Below, in pieces: positions 33,884 through 42,345 of a DNA stretch of 64,000 nucleotides. The DNA is taken from assembly GCF_014837295.1 (NCBI RefSeq), contig NZ_JACYHB010000001.1:62001-126000 (forward strand). Direction: 5' to 3'. The DNA comes from Cellulosimicrobium arenosum (lineage in GTDB: Bacteria > Actinomycetota > Actinomycetes > Actinomycetales > Cellulomonadaceae). Position 1 is the first letter of the stretch. Each line of letters opens with the position of its first letter. The notes under the pieces are model-generated. The model did not search any database and was not told where the DNA came from. It worked only from the letters and a program-made list of their open reading frames with translations. The position numbers and the translations under genes are program-made.

Positions 33884-34627
33884 TCAGCGACCCTTGAGGC
33901 CCTTGCGGTCCGGCCGGGCGCGCGTCGGGTCGACGCCCTTCGGGATCGGCAGGCGTGCCGCGCCCAGCGCGCGCAGCCGCTTGGAGACCTGGGCCGTCTC
34001 CGGCTTGGTGAGGGTGGGCTTCAGCTTCTGGACCGTGCGCGGCAGCTTCGGCAGCGCGACCTGGCCCTCGCCGTCACCGACCTGGACCGTGGTGACCGGC
34101 ACGTTGGGCAGCACGCGGGCGACCCGCTTGCGCTCGCTGTCGAGCAGGCGCTTGGCGCGACCCGGAGGGCCTTCGCTCACGAGGACGACACCGGCACGGC
34201 CGACCCCGCGGAACACGAGGTCCTGGGTCCGCGGGTCGATCGCGACCGGCTCCTCGTCGAACGTCCAGCCGCGCCGGATCGTGCCGAGCGCGGCCCGGGC
34301 GGCGCCCGGCTGGCCCTCGATCTGCTGGTAGGCGGCACGCTCCGCCCGCCGCGTGAGGACGAACATCGCACCGAGCGCGGCGAACGGGATCCCGACGATC
34401 AGGGTGTAGACCCACTGGCCCCACCACAGCCCGATCCCGAGCGCCACGGCGAGGATGCCGACGAACACGCCGAGCATGACCCAGGTCACTGCCGGGTCCT
34501 GCTTGCGGGTCATCTGGTACGCGGACCACACCTGGTGGTACCAGCGCTGCTTCTTGGGCTTCTTCTGCTTGCCGACCGGGTCGCCTGCGGAGGGCGCGCC
34601 GGTCGATGCGGAGTTCTTGCGGGCCAT
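33884..34627 (-). CDS. DUF4191 membrane protein
   Basis: 247 aa. A basic Lys/Ser N-terminus with KQKKPKKQRW, then two transmembrane helices (about 48-66 and 69-90) and a soluble C-terminal domain of about 150 residues (TIRRGWTFDEEPVAIDP; LVFRGVGRAGVVLVSEG). Conserved next to lipA throughout actinobacteria, suggesting a link to lipoate metabolism or the membrane, but no activity is known. A TAGACT -10 (34636-34641) overlaps the lipA stop codon. Confidence 0.85.
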   Translation of the reverse strand: MARKNSASTGAPSAGDPVGKQKKPKKQRWYHQVWSAYQMTRKQDPAVTWVMLGVFVGILAVALGIGLWWGQWVYTLIVGIPFAALGAMFVLTRRAERAAYQQIEGQPGAARAALGTIRRGWTFDEEPVAIDPRTQDLVFRGVGRAGVVLVSEGPPGRAKRLLDSERKRVARVLPNVPVTTVQVGDGEGQVALPKLPRTVQKLKPTLTKPETAQVSKRLRALGAARLPIPKGVDPTRARPDRKGLKGR

Positions 34628-34638
34628 GGTGCCTCAGT

Positions 34639-35649
34639 CTAGTGGGGAGAGCGGGACAGCAGGCTCGCGGCCTCCTGACGGGCGGTCATCGGCTCGGCGA
34701 GGTGGGCGAGGGACTCCGGGATCGCCATGCCGCGCCGGGTCATGGCCTGGCCCCACAGGCGCCCGGCCCGGTAGGAGGAGCGCACGAGCGGGCCGGCCAT
34801 GACCCCGAGGAAACCCATCTCGTCGGCCGCGTCGGACAGCTCGACGAACTCCTCCGGCCGGACCCAGCGGTCGACCGGGTGGTGGCGCAACGACGGGCGC
34901 AGGTACTGGGTGATCGTCACGAGGTCGCAGCCCGCGTCGTGAAGGTCGCGCAGGGCTTCCTTGGCCTCGTCGATCGTCTCGCCCATGCCGAGGATGATGT
35001 TCGACTTCGTGACCAGACCGGCCTCGCGCGCCCGCGTGAGCACGGACAGGGACCTGTCGTAGCGGAACGCGGGCCGGATCTGCTTGAAGATGCGCGGCAC
35101 CGTCTCGAGGTTGTGCGCGAGCACCTCGGGCCGGGAGCCGTTGACCTCGTCGAGCAGCTCCGGGATCGCGTTGAAGTCCGGGATGAGGAGCTCGACGCCG
35201 GTGCCCGGGTTGAGCGCGTGGATCTGGCGGACGGTCTCGGCGTAGAGCCACGCCCCGCCGTCGGGCAGGTCGTCGCGAGCCACGCCCGTGATGGTCGAGT
35301 ACCGCAGGCCCATGGCCTGGACGGACTCGGCGACGCGGCGCGGCTCGTCCGCGTCGAAGTCGGCCGGCTTTCCCGTGTCGATCTGGCAGAAGTCGCACCG
35401 CCGCGTGCACTGGTCGCCGCCGATGAGGAACGTCGCCTCGCGGTCCTCCCAGCACTCGAAGATGTTGGGGCAGCCGGCCTCCTCGCACACCGTGTGCAGG
35501 CCCTCGCGCTTGACCAGTCCCTTGAGCTCGGAGTACTCCGGACCCATCGTGGCGCGCGTCTTGATCCACTCGGGCTTCTTCTCGATGGGCGTCGCGGAGT
35601 TGCGAGCCTCGACCCGCAGCATGCGCCGGCCTTCTGGTGCGATCGTCAC
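34639..35649 (-). CDS. lipA: Lipoyl synthase
   Basis: Radical-SAM enzyme that inserts two sulfur atoms into protein-bound octanoate. 336 aa. The auxiliary cluster cysteines are Cys55, Cys60 and Cys66 ([12 protein letters not shown]), the radical-SAM cluster cysteines are Cys81, Cys85 and Cys88 (CTRRCDFC), and the C-terminal RSSY (290-293) supplies the serine ligand. GTG 35649 with GGGAGA 6 nt upstream. Downstream of lipB with a 187-nt gap; its target E2 (sucB) is 8 kb away. Confidence 0.96.
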   Translation of the reverse strand: MTIAPEGRRMLRVEARNSATPIEKKPEWIKTRATMGPEYSELKGLVKREGLHTVCEEAGCPNIFECWEDREATFLIGGDQCTRRCDFCQIDTGKPADFDADEPRRVAESVQAMGLRYSTITGVARDDLPDGGAWLYAETVRQIHALNPGTGVELLIPDFNAIPELLDEVNGSRPEVLAHNLETVPRIFKQIRPAFRYDRSLSVLTRAREAGLVTKSNIILGMGETIDEAKEALRDLHDAGCDLVTITQYLRPSLRHHPVDRWVRPEEFVELSDAADEMGFLGVMAGPLVRSSYRAGRLWGQAMTRRGMAIPESLAHLAEPMTARQEAASLLSRSPH

Positions 35650-35836
35650 GGGTGTCTCCCGGTCGTCGTGTCGAGTGTGCGCCGGAGCCGACCGCGTGGC
35701 GGTCTGACGGTTCACGCGGCCCCGAGGGTGCGTGTCAGTACGACGCCGGACTGCTTTCAGCGTACGCGAGGGCGGGCGGTCGCGGGCGTCTCGCGGCGTC
35801 GGGACGGACGTGACGTCCACGACATCCCGGACGCGG

Positions 35837-36499
35837 CTACCGCGCGAGCGGTGCCGACTCGGCGACCGCGGCACGCAGAGGTGCGAGGCTCGCGTCGAGG
35901 GCCTCGACCAGCGCGGGTGCGACCTGCGCGGGGGTCACCGTGCGGCCGAGCTCGGCCGACAGCGACGTCACGTCGGCGTCGGTGATGCCGCACGGCACGA
36001 TGTGCTCGAACCGGCCGAGGTCCGGGTCGCAGTTGAGGGCCAGGCCGTGCATCGTGACGCCGCGCGCGACGCGGACCCCGATCGCGCACACCTTGCGCTC
36101 CCGGCGCTGCGCGTCGGCCTCCACCCACACCCCGCTGCGCCCCTCCACCCGCACGGTCGCCAGGCCCAGGTCCGCGCACGCACGCATCACGGCCTCCTCG
36201 AGGGCGCGGACGTAGGCCACGACGTCGACGGGCTCGCGCAGACGGAGGACGGGGTACGCGACCTGCTGGCCCGGGCCGTGCCACGTGATCTTGCCGCCCC
36301 GGTCGACGTCGACGACGGGGGTGCCGTCGTCGGGCCGCTCGTCGCGGTGGGTGCGCCGACCGGCCGTGTACACGTCCGTGTGCTCCACGAGGATGACGGT
36401 GTCCGGGCGTGCGCCGCTCGTCACGTCGTCGTGGACCGTGCGCTGCAGCCCCCACGCCTCGTGGTAGTCCGTCAGGCCGGGCAGGGTGAGCAGGTCCAT
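35837..36499 (-). CDS. lipB: Octanoyl-ACP:protein octanoyltransferase
   Basis: Transfers octanoate from ACP to the lipoyl lysine of E2 proteins, supplying the LipA substrate. 220 aa. Catalytic Cys170 (HIVPCGI) and Lys136 (RERKVCAIG) form the family dyad; [16 protein letters not shown] is the signature strand-loop. ATG 36499 is preceded by TAGCCT with a 6-nt gap, so it is probably leaderless, and that -10 element overlaps the stop of the upstream MarR gene. Confidence 0.95.
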   Translation of the reverse strand: MDLLTLPGLTDYHEAWGLQRTVHDDVTSGARPDTVILVEHTDVYTAGRRTHRDERPDDGTPVVDVDRGGKITWHGPGQQVAYPVLRLREPVDVVAYVRALEEAVMRACADLGLATVRVEGRSGVWVEADAQRRERKVCAIGVRVARGVTMHGLALNCDPDLGRFEHIVPCGITDADVTSLSAELGRTVTPAQVAPALVEALDASLAPLRAAVAESAPLAR

Positions 36500-36505
36500 C
36501 GCGTC

Positions 36506-36511
36506 AGGCTA
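36506..36511 (-). promoter_or_regulatory. -10 element of lipB (leaderless)
   Basis: Minus-strand TAGCCT, 6 nt upstream of the ATG at 36499; overlaps the MarR stop codon (36509-36511). Confidence 0.5.
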
Positions 36512-37036
36512 GCGCTCGTCCGCGGGTGCGCGGCGACCGTCGCCGTGCCCGGCCGGGCCCGGGAGGTCGAGGTCGGGGTCGTCGGGAGCGCTGGAGCGCA
36601 GCATCGTGAGCAGGACCTCGCGCAGCGCGCCGATCTGCTCGTCGTCGAGCCCGCGGGTCGCGAGGTCCTCCGCCGGCCGGCGTCGTGCCGCGGCGAGACC
36701 CGCGGTGCGCCCGGCCTCGGTGATGCGCACCGTGTGCCGACGCCGGTCGGCCGGGTCGGCCCCGCGCGTCACGTAGCCGGACCTCTCGAGCCGGGCGACC
36801 ACGCGGCTCATGGTCTGCTCGGTGACGCCCGACGCCTGGGCGAGGGCGCGCTGCGAGAGCGGTGCCCCGATCAGGTGCATGAGCACCGGGAATCCCGCGT
36901 GGTTGAGGTCCCACGACGCGAGGTGGGCGTTCCAGTCACGCTCGATGCGGCGCGCGACGGCGAACAGGAGCCGACCCGTGGCCCAGCGGCGGGGGTCCGG
37001 GTCCGCGAGGTCCTCTCGCTCGGCGTGCTGCTCCAC
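36509..37036 (-). CDS. MarR family transcriptional regulator (of the MMPL gene)
   Basis: 175 aa winged-helix protein. LSQRALAQASGVTEQTMSRVVARLE is helix-turn-helix, RGADPADRRRHTVRIT the wing. GTG 37036 gives the start VEQHAERED, with GGAGAAGGG upstream; in-frame starts further back would sit inside the promoter. It is transcribed divergently from an MMPL exporter, and the palindrome at 37068-37081 lies between their -10 elements and the exporter start codon. Drug- or lipid-responsive control of the exporter is the natural reading. Confidence 0.88.
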   Translation of the reverse strand: MEQHAEREDLADPDPRRWATGRLLFAVARRIERDWNAHLASWDLNHAGFPVLMHLIGAPLSQRALAQASGVTEQTMSRVVARLERSGYVTRGADPADRRRHTVRITEAGRTAGLAAARRRPAEDLATRGLDDEQIGALREVLLTMLRSSAPDDPDLDLPGPAGHGDGRRAPADER

Positions 37037-37060
37037 GTGCGTTCCACCCTTCTCCTGGTC

Positions 37061-37067
37061 TATCTTA
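37061..37067. promoter_or_regulatory. Overlapping divergent -10 elements (MMPL / MarR)
   Basis: TATCTTA contains TATCTT for the plus-strand MMPL gene, 7 nt before its ATG at 37074 (leaderless), and on the minus strand TAAGAT for the MarR gene. The two promoters share five of six bases, so polymerase can occupy only one at a time. Confidence 0.65.
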
Positions 37068-37081
37068 CTCAGCATGCTGAG
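37068..37081. promoter_or_regulatory. Palindromic MarR operator over the MMPL start codon
   Basis: CTCAGCATGCTGAG is a perfect 14-bp palindrome; with one mismatch pair it extends to 20 bp (37065-37084). It abuts both -10 elements and includes the MMPL ATG, so a bound MarR would block both transcripts. Confidence 0.7.
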
Positions 37082-39392
37082 GAATCGCTGGGCGGGCGCC
37101 CTTCGTGGCCTGGTCATTGTCGCAGTCATCGGTCTGTGGATGGTGATCGGTGCGCTCGGCGGACAGGCTCAGGGAAACCTGAGCTCCGTCCAGACCAACG
37201 ACGACGCCGCGTTCCTCCCGGCGAGCGCTGAGTCGACCCGGGCGGCCGAGGTCGCGACCGAGTTCACCGACGACGAGTCCTTGCCCGCGCTGGTCGTGGT
37301 CACGGCCGCCGACGGCGCGCAGCTCACCGAGGCACAGCTCGACCTCGTGCAGGCATATGCCGACGCGGCGCCCGACGCGCCGCTCGCGGGGACGAGCGGC
37401 GACGAGCCGGCCACCCTGGGCGACGTGTCGATCGCCGACCCGGTCGTCGTGCCGTCCGAGGACGGTGAGGCCGCGCTGGTCGTGCTCTCGCTCGACGCCG
37501 CCGTCGCTGCCGACCGGGTCGGCGCCGACGAGGACAGCGTCAGCGAGCTCGCCGTGGGTGCGCTGCGCGACCTGGTCGCGGCCGACCCGTCGGACGGCGG
37601 GCTGGCCGGCGCCGACCTGGAGACCTCCGTGACCGGACCGGCCGGCTTCGTCGCCGACCTCGTGACCGCCTTCGGCGGGATCGACACCGTGCTGCTCCTG
37701 GTCGCGCTCGGTGCCGTCCTGATCATCCTCGCGATCGTCTACCGATCGCCGATCCTGCCGTTCATCGTGATCCTCACGGCAGTGCTCGCGCTGTGCCTCG
37801 CCGGCCTCGTCGTCTACCAGCTCGCGGCGAACGACGTCCTGACCCTCAACGGCCAGTCGCAGGGGATCCTGTCGATCCTGGTCGTCGGCGCCGCCGTCGA
37901 CTACTCGCTGCTCGTCGTCGCGCGCTACCGGGAGGAGCTGCGGACCTCCCGCTCGACCGTGCTGGCGCTGCGCCGCGCGGTGCGAGCGTCCGTCGAACCC
38001 GTCGCGGCGAGCGCCGGCACCGTCGTCGCCGGGCTGCTGTGCCTGCTCCTGTCCGACCTGTCCTCGAACCGCAGCCTGGGACCGGTCGCGGCGATCGGGA
38101 TCGTCGCGTCGTTCGTCGCCGCGATGACCCTGCTGCCCGCCCTGCTCCTCGTGGCGGGCCAGCGGTCGCGCGCGCTCTTCTGGCCCCGCATGCCTCGCTA
38201 CGTCGGCGAGCACGCGGCGGTCGAGGGGCAGGGTTCGCCCGTCGCCGCCGACGACGGGGCGCAGGTCCGCGCGGCGCCCGACGACGACACCGTCCGGGTC
38301 GAGGACCACGGCCTGTGGTCGCGCGTCGCGAGCTTCGTCGGGCGTCGCGACCGCCCGGTGTGGATCGCGACCGCGCTCGTGCTCGCGGCGTGCGCCGCGT
38401 TCGTCCCCACGCTCGACGCGAGCGGGACGGGCGACTCCGAGGTGTTCCTCACCCAGGTCGACTCCGTCGACGGGGAGGAGGTGCTCACCGCGCACTTCGA
38501 GGGGGTGTCCGCCCAGCCTGCGACGGTCATCGTCCCGGCGGAGGACCTCGACGCCGTCGTGCAGGCCGCCGAGTCCACCGACGGCGTGGCCGCGGCGACG
38601 CCGGTCACCGACCAGCCCGCGGCGGCGCCCGGGGCGCCCGCGCAGGGAGAACCGCTCGTGGTCGACGACATGGTCCGCGTCGACGTGACGACGCAGGCGC
38701 CGTCGGACAGCCAGGAGGCGGTCGACACGGTCGCGGACCTGCGGGACGCGGTGCACGACGTCTCACCCGACGCGCTCGTCGGTGGCGCCGCGGCCGAGCG
38801 GCTCGACACCCAGCTCGCAGGGCAGCGCGACCTGCGCGTGATCGTCCCCGTCGTGCTCGCCGTGATCCTGCTGATCCTCGTCCTGCTGCTGCGCTCCGTC
38901 CTCGCCCCGGTGCTGCTCGTCCTCGCGAACGTCCTGTCGTTCGGCGCTGCCCTGGGAGTGGCCGCGCTCGTGTTCGACCACGTGCTCGACTTCCCCGGGG
39001 CCGACCCCGCCGTCCCGCTCTACGCCTTCTGCTTCCTCGTCGCGCTGGGGGTGGACTACTCGATCTTCCTCATGACCCGCGTGCGCGAGGAGAGCCTGCG
39101 GATCGGGACGCGGCGCGGCGTGCTGCGAGCGCTCGCGGTCACGGGTTCCGTCATCACCTCTGCGGGCGTCGTGCTCGCCGCGACCTTCGCCGCGCTCGGC
39201 ATCATCCCGCTGCTGTTCCTCGCGCAGATCGCCTTCATCGTCGCGTTCGGGGTGCTCGTCGACACGCTCGTGGTGCGATCGCTGCTCGTCCCGGCGCTCG
39301 TGCACGACATCGGCGACCGGGTCTGGTGGCCCAGCGCCCTCGCACGGCGGTCCGCGGGCGAGCGCGCCGCGACCGGTCCAGGTCGCGGGTGA
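37074..39392 (+). CDS. MMPL family transporter (RND superfamily)
   Basis: 772-aa efflux or lipid exporter powered by the proton gradient. Two homologous halves: TM1 (about 8-26), a large extracytoplasmic loop, then TM2-6 (about 205-365); a cytoplasmic linker (365-420); TM7 and a second loop, then TM8-12 (about 585-740). Family motifs VDYSLLVVARYREE and VDYSIFLMTRVREE occur at equivalent places in each half; the Asp-Tyr pairs are the expected proton-relay residues. Under divergent MarR control. Substrate unknown; the size is that of the short YdfJ-like MMPLs rather than of MmpL3. Confidence 0.92.
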   Translation: MLRNRWAGALRGLVIVAVIGLWMVIGALGGQAQGNLSSVQTNDDAAFLPASAESTRAAEVATEFTDDESLPALVVVTAADGAQLTEAQLDLVQAYADAAPDAPLAGTSGDEPATLGDVSIADPVVVPSEDGEAALVVLSLDAAVAADRVGADEDSVSELAVGALRDLVAADPSDGGLAGADLETSVTGPAGFVADLVTAFGGIDTVLLLVALGAVLIILAIVYRSPILPFIVILTAVLALCLAGLVVYQLAANDVLTLNGQSQGILSILVVGAAVDYSLLVVARYREELRTSRSTVLALRRAVRASVEPVAASAGTVVAGLLCLLLSDLSSNRSLGPVAAIGIVASFVAAMTLLPALLLVAGQRSRALFWPRMPRYVGEHAAVEGQGSPVAADDGAQVRAAPDDDTVRVEDHGLWSRVASFVGRRDRPVWIATALVLAACAAFVPTLDASGTGDSEVFLTQVDSVDGEEVLTAHFEGVSAQPATVIVPAEDLDAVVQAAESTDGVAAATPVTDQPAAAPGAPAQGEPLVVDDMVRVDVTTQAPSDSQEAVDTVADLRDAVHDVSPDALVGGAAAERLDTQLAGQRDLRVIVPVVLAVILLILVLLLRSVLAPVLLVLANVLSFGAALGVAALVFDHVLDFPGADPAVPLYAFCFLVALGVDYSIFLMTRVREESLRIGTRRGVLRALAVTGSVITSAGVVLAATFAALGIIPLLFLAQIAFIVAFGVLVDTLVVRSLLVPALVHDIGDRVWWPSALARRSAGERAATGPGRG

Positions 39393-39563
39393 CTAGCCAG
39401 ACGCTGCGGTGGCGGACGGCGAGGCCGTGTCCTGGTCGGTCTCACCCATCGCGCCGGCCCGCTGGAGCACGACGTTGGCGAGGACGACGGTCATGACCGC
39501 GAGCGCGATGAGCGCGTAGCGCAGCAGGGCGCGCCGCGGGACACGGCGGGAGGTGGCGCTCAA
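39393..39563 (-). CDS. Small single-pass membrane protein (TTG start)
   Basis: 56 aa, reading LSATSRRVPRRALLRYALIA at the N-terminus, with one transmembrane helix (about 14-33, ALIALAVMTVVLANVVL) after an Arg-rich positive segment, and an acidic/Ser tail outside. The TTG start at 39563 has GAGAGG 8 nt upstream; the TAG stop (39393-39395) directly abuts the MMPL stop. Not a shadow of another gene: it fills the gap exactly, and the topology follows the positive-inside rule. Function unknown; it could be a small accessory protein of the membrane. Confidence 0.6.
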   Translation of the reverse strand: MSATSRRVPRRALLRYALIALAVMTVVLANVVLQRAGAMGETDQDTASPSATAASG

Positions 39564-39602
39564 CGGTCGACCTCTCGGGCGGGGTAAGGGGACGGCGGTA
39601 CC

Positions 39603-39628
39603 CGCGGCGATCCTGTGCGATCGCCGCG
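39603..39628. repeat. Perfect 10-bp inverted repeat in a divergent intergenic region
   Basis: CGCGGCGATC (39603-39612) pairs with GATCGCCGCG (39619-39628) across CTGTGC. It lies between two divergent starts, where no terminator is expected, so an operator or a 5'-leader structure of the small membrane protein transcript is more likely. Confidence 0.5.
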
Positions 39629-39690
39629 TTCCGTGCCAAATCGTACATTCTGCCGGGAGCCCGACGTGCAGGAAGCCGCGGACGCACGGA

Positions 39691-39696
39691 TAGATT
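39691..39696 (+). promoter_or_regulatory. -10 element of the Gfo/Idh/MocA gene (leaderless)
   Basis: TAGATT, 7 nt before the ATG at 39704. Confidence 0.5.
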
Positions 39697-39703
39697 GAGG
39701 GAC

Positions 39704-40756
39704 ATGGTCACTTCTGCGCACCCTTCCGTCGGCGGAACCACCCTGCGGGTCGCGGTGATCGGCTACGGGGGAGCGGGCCGTGGCATCCATGCCCGCCTCG
39801 TGCGCGAGGCCGGGCACCGGGTGACCGCGGTCGTGGTCCGTGCGCCCGAGCGGCGGGCGGACGCGGAGCAGGACTGGCCGGACGTCCGTCTGCACGGCGA
39901 CGTCGCCTCCCTGCTCGCGGACCGGGACGCCTACGACGTGGTCGTGGTCGCGAGCCCGACGGCGCTGCACGCCGAGCACGCCCGGTCGGTGATCTCGGCG
40001 GGCGTCCCGCTGGTCGTCGACAAGCCGCTCGCGCTGGACTCGGCCGCGGCACGGACCGTCGTCGAGGCGGCGGACGCCGCCGGCGTCGGGCTGACCGTGT
40101 TCCAGAACCGGCGCCGGGACCCGGAGCAGCTGACGCTGAGGCAGGTGATCGCCGCGGGCGAGCTGGGCGACGTGCACACGTTCGAGCGCCGCTGGGAGCG
40201 GTGGCGACCGGTCCCGCGGCAACGGTGGAAGGAGAACGACCCTGTCGGGGGCGGGCTCCTGCTCGACCTGGGACCGCACCTCGTGGACTCCGCGACGCAG
40301 CTGTTCGGGCCCGTGACGTCCGTGCGGGCCGAGCTGCGCGCGCTGACCACGCCGACCGAGGACGACGTCTTCCTCGTCCTGCACCACGGTGCGGGGGAGC
40401 GCGAGGTCGTGAGCCGGCTCTGGGCGGGCTCGCTCGTCGGCGCTCCCGGGCCGCGCACGCGTGTGCTGGGCACGGGCGGTGCCTACGTCGTGACCACGTT
40501 CGAGGACGACGCGTCCCCGTTCGAGGTGTTCGACGACGCGGCGCCCGAGGGCTCCGAGGGCTGGATCACTCGAGGCCGCGAGCGTGTCGCGGTGCCGCGC
40601 GCGCCGGGCGGGCACGCCGACTTCTACGCCGCCGTCGCGACCTGGGTGCTCGACGCCGGTCCCGTCCCGGTGGACCCCTGGGACGCGGTCCGCACGGCCG
40701 AGGTGCTCGACACCGCACGGCGCAGCCACGCGGAGCAGCGCACGCTCGCGGTCTGA
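39704..40756 (+). CDS. Gfo/Idh/MocA family oxidoreductase
   Basis: 350-aa NAD(P)-dependent dehydrogenase. Rossmann start VAVIGYGGAGRGIHARLV (about 15-32), the ASPTALHAEHA strand, the VDKPLAL motif that holds the catalytic lysine (EKP family), and GGGLLLDLGPHLVD with the His used in catalysis. C-terminal domain with open-faced beta sheet. The substrate (sugar or inositol derivative) cannot be determined. ATG 39704 set by the leaderless promoter; TTG at 39695 is excluded because it overlaps the -10. Confidence 0.9.
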   Translation: MVTSAHPSVGGTTLRVAVIGYGGAGRGIHARLVREAGHRVTAVVVRAPERRADAEQDWPDVRLHGDVASLLADRDAYDVVVVASPTALHAEHARSVISAGVPLVVDKPLALDSAAARTVVEAADAAGVGLTVFQNRRRDPEQLTLRQVIAAGELGDVHTFERRWERWRPVPRQRWKENDPVGGGLLLDLGPHLVDSATQLFGPVTSVRAELRALTTPTEDDVFLVLHHGAGEREVVSRLWAGSLVGAPGPRTRVLGTGGAYVVTTFEDDASPFEVFDDAAPEGSEGWITRGRERVAVPRAPGGHADFYAAVATWVLDAGPVPVDPWDAVRTAEVLDTARRSHAEQRTLAV

Positions 40757-40784
40757 CCTGGACGCACGGTTCGGATGTCCGCCC

Positions 40785-40793
40785 TGTGGATAA
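40785..40793 (-). promoter_or_regulatory. Consensus DnaA box
   Basis: TTATCCACA on the minus strand, a perfect match, in the 74-nt gap before the pseudokinase gene. It is single, so not an origin; it may regulate the gene or be a titration site, or be chance. Confidence 0.35.
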
Positions 40794-40830
40794 CCCGGCG
40801 CAGTGCCTCACGGCGCGATGAGATGGGCGC

Positions 40831-42336
40831 ATGCCCGAGTCGACCCGAAGCCCAGCGCGTCCGTTCCGGCGCGGCCGCTCGCGGCCGGACGAGGCTGCCG
40901 TCCACCAGGCCCGGGCACTGGCTCTCGAGTCCGGCGGGTGGCAGCCCGCCAGACCAGCAGGTCGGTCGTCCGACGGTCCAGTGGTGGGGCCGGACGGACG
41001 CACGTGCGACGTCTCGTACGTGCCCGTGCCGCACGATGTCGTCGACCGTGAGCGGCTCGTCGAGCACCTGCACGCGCTCATGGTCGAGGACGAGCACCTC
41101 GTCACCGTGCGCGCGGTGCTCGAGTCGGGCAGCGACGAGCTCGCCGTCCTGACCGACCACCACCCGGGCCTCACGCTCGACGAGCTCGCGGCGGCGAGGC
41201 GGCCGCTCGCCGCCGGTGAGGCGGTCACTGTGCTGGTGCCCGTCGCGCAGGCGCTCGTCGCCCTGCACCGTGCCGACCGTGTCCACGGCGCGCTGGGTAC
41301 GCGCTCGGTCGTCCTGGGTCCCGACGGACGTGCCGTCGTGGCCGTGCCGCTGGTCCCGGTCGCGGGCACCGAGGCGGACGACGTGCGCGACCTGGCCCAG
41401 CTCGTCGTCGACCTCGTGCCGGCGCCGGCGTCGAGCCATCCCACGTTCGAGCGGGCAGCGGACCCGCAGGAGGCGTTGCGGCTGGACGCCCTCCACGCGG
41501 AGCTGGTCGAGGCACTGCGCGACGACCCGCGGGCGCGTCCTGCGGCGGGCACGTTCGCCGCCCGGTGCTACGACGCCGCCCCACCGTGCCCCCTCGAGAT
41601 GCCGGACCCGGCACGGCTCGTCGCGAACGCCTTCGCCCCGACCGGTCTGCGGCAGACGCAGGCGCCGGGCGCCGCCCGGCGCGCCGAGCGTGGCGGAGCG
41701 CGTCGCCGGGCCAGGACGGGGTCGACGAGACGGGCGCCCGAGGGTCTGCGTCGAGGTCTGGTCGTGCTGGCCGTCGTCGTCGCGGGGTGCGCGGTGCTCG
41801 TGGCGGGAGTCCGCGCGACCAGCGACGCCCCCGGGGCGGGTCCGGGAGCCGGGTCGTCGGCCACGGCGCCTGCCCCGACGTCCACGTCCGAACCGCAGAC
41901 CCTCGCGGACGGCCCGGTGCTCGACCCCGAGGACCCCGTCGGCGCAGCCCGCGAGCTCACGCAGCGGCGACTCGATCTGCTCACGGGTGGGGAGGTCGAG
42001 CTGCGCCAGGTCGTCGCGGCGGGTTCTCCGGCCGCGGAGACCGACGCAGCGCTCGTCGCGGAGCTCGACGGCGTCGACGTGCTGGACGCACGCGCGACCG
42101 TCTTCGACGCCAGGCCCGCAGACCCGGAGGAGGGGGCGGACGGGGGAGCCGTGGAGGGAGCCACCGGGACCGCCGGCACCGACGGGACTGCCCGGGTCGA
42201 GGTCGACTACGCGATCACGGCGCACCGGCAGCGCACCGGTGACCAGGAGATCCAGGTCCCGCAGACGCCGCGCACGACCGTGGTGCTCACGGTGCGGTGG
42301 ACGGAGGACGGCTGGCGGGTGAGCCAGGTCGGATAG
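40831..42336 (+). CDS. Membrane-anchored protein-kinase-like protein (pseudokinase)
   Basis: 501 aa. Residues about 55-270 have the C-lobe-like layout of Hanks-type kinases: a helix with VPVAQALVALHRADRVHGAL matches the lead-in to the catalytic loop, but HRDLKPxN is HGALGTRS (His152, Ala154, Gly156, Ser159) and no DFG is seen (VAVPLV), so it should be inactive. A basic linker (265-310) precedes one transmembrane helix (about 311-328), a Ser/Thr/Pro stretch and an extracytoplasmic domain of about 140 residues ending in VVLTVRWTEDGWRVSQVG, NTF2-like in appearance. Role unknown; signal sensing or scaffold is an inference. Confidence 0.65.
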   Translation: MPESTRSPARPFRRGRSRPDEAAVHQARALALESGGWQPARPAGRSSDGPVVGPDGRTCDVSYVPVPHDVVDRERLVEHLHALMVEDEHLVTVRAVLESGSDELAVLTDHHPGLTLDELAAARRPLAAGEAVTVLVPVAQALVALHRADRVHGALGTRSVVLGPDGRAVVAVPLVPVAGTEADDVRDLAQLVVDLVPAPASSHPTFERAADPQEALRLDALHAELVEALRDDPRARPAAGTFAARCYDAAPPCPLEMPDPARLVANAFAPTGLRQTQAPGAARRAERGGARRRARTGSTRRAPEGLRRGLVVLAVVVAGCAVLVAGVRATSDAPGAGPGAGSSATAPAPTSTSEPQTLADGPVLDPEDPVGAARELTQRRLDLLTGGEVELRQVVAAGSPAAETDAALVAELDGVDVLDARATVFDARPADPEEGADGGAVEGATGTAGTDGTARVEVDYAITAHRQRTGDQEIQVPQTPRTTVVLTVRWTEDGWRVSQVG

Positions 42337-42345
42337 CCGGCACCC

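Noticed and set aside
40785-40793. Replication origin suggested by a DnaA box
   Set aside because: Only one box, no AT-rich stretch, and no dnaA, dnaN or rpmH gene nearby.
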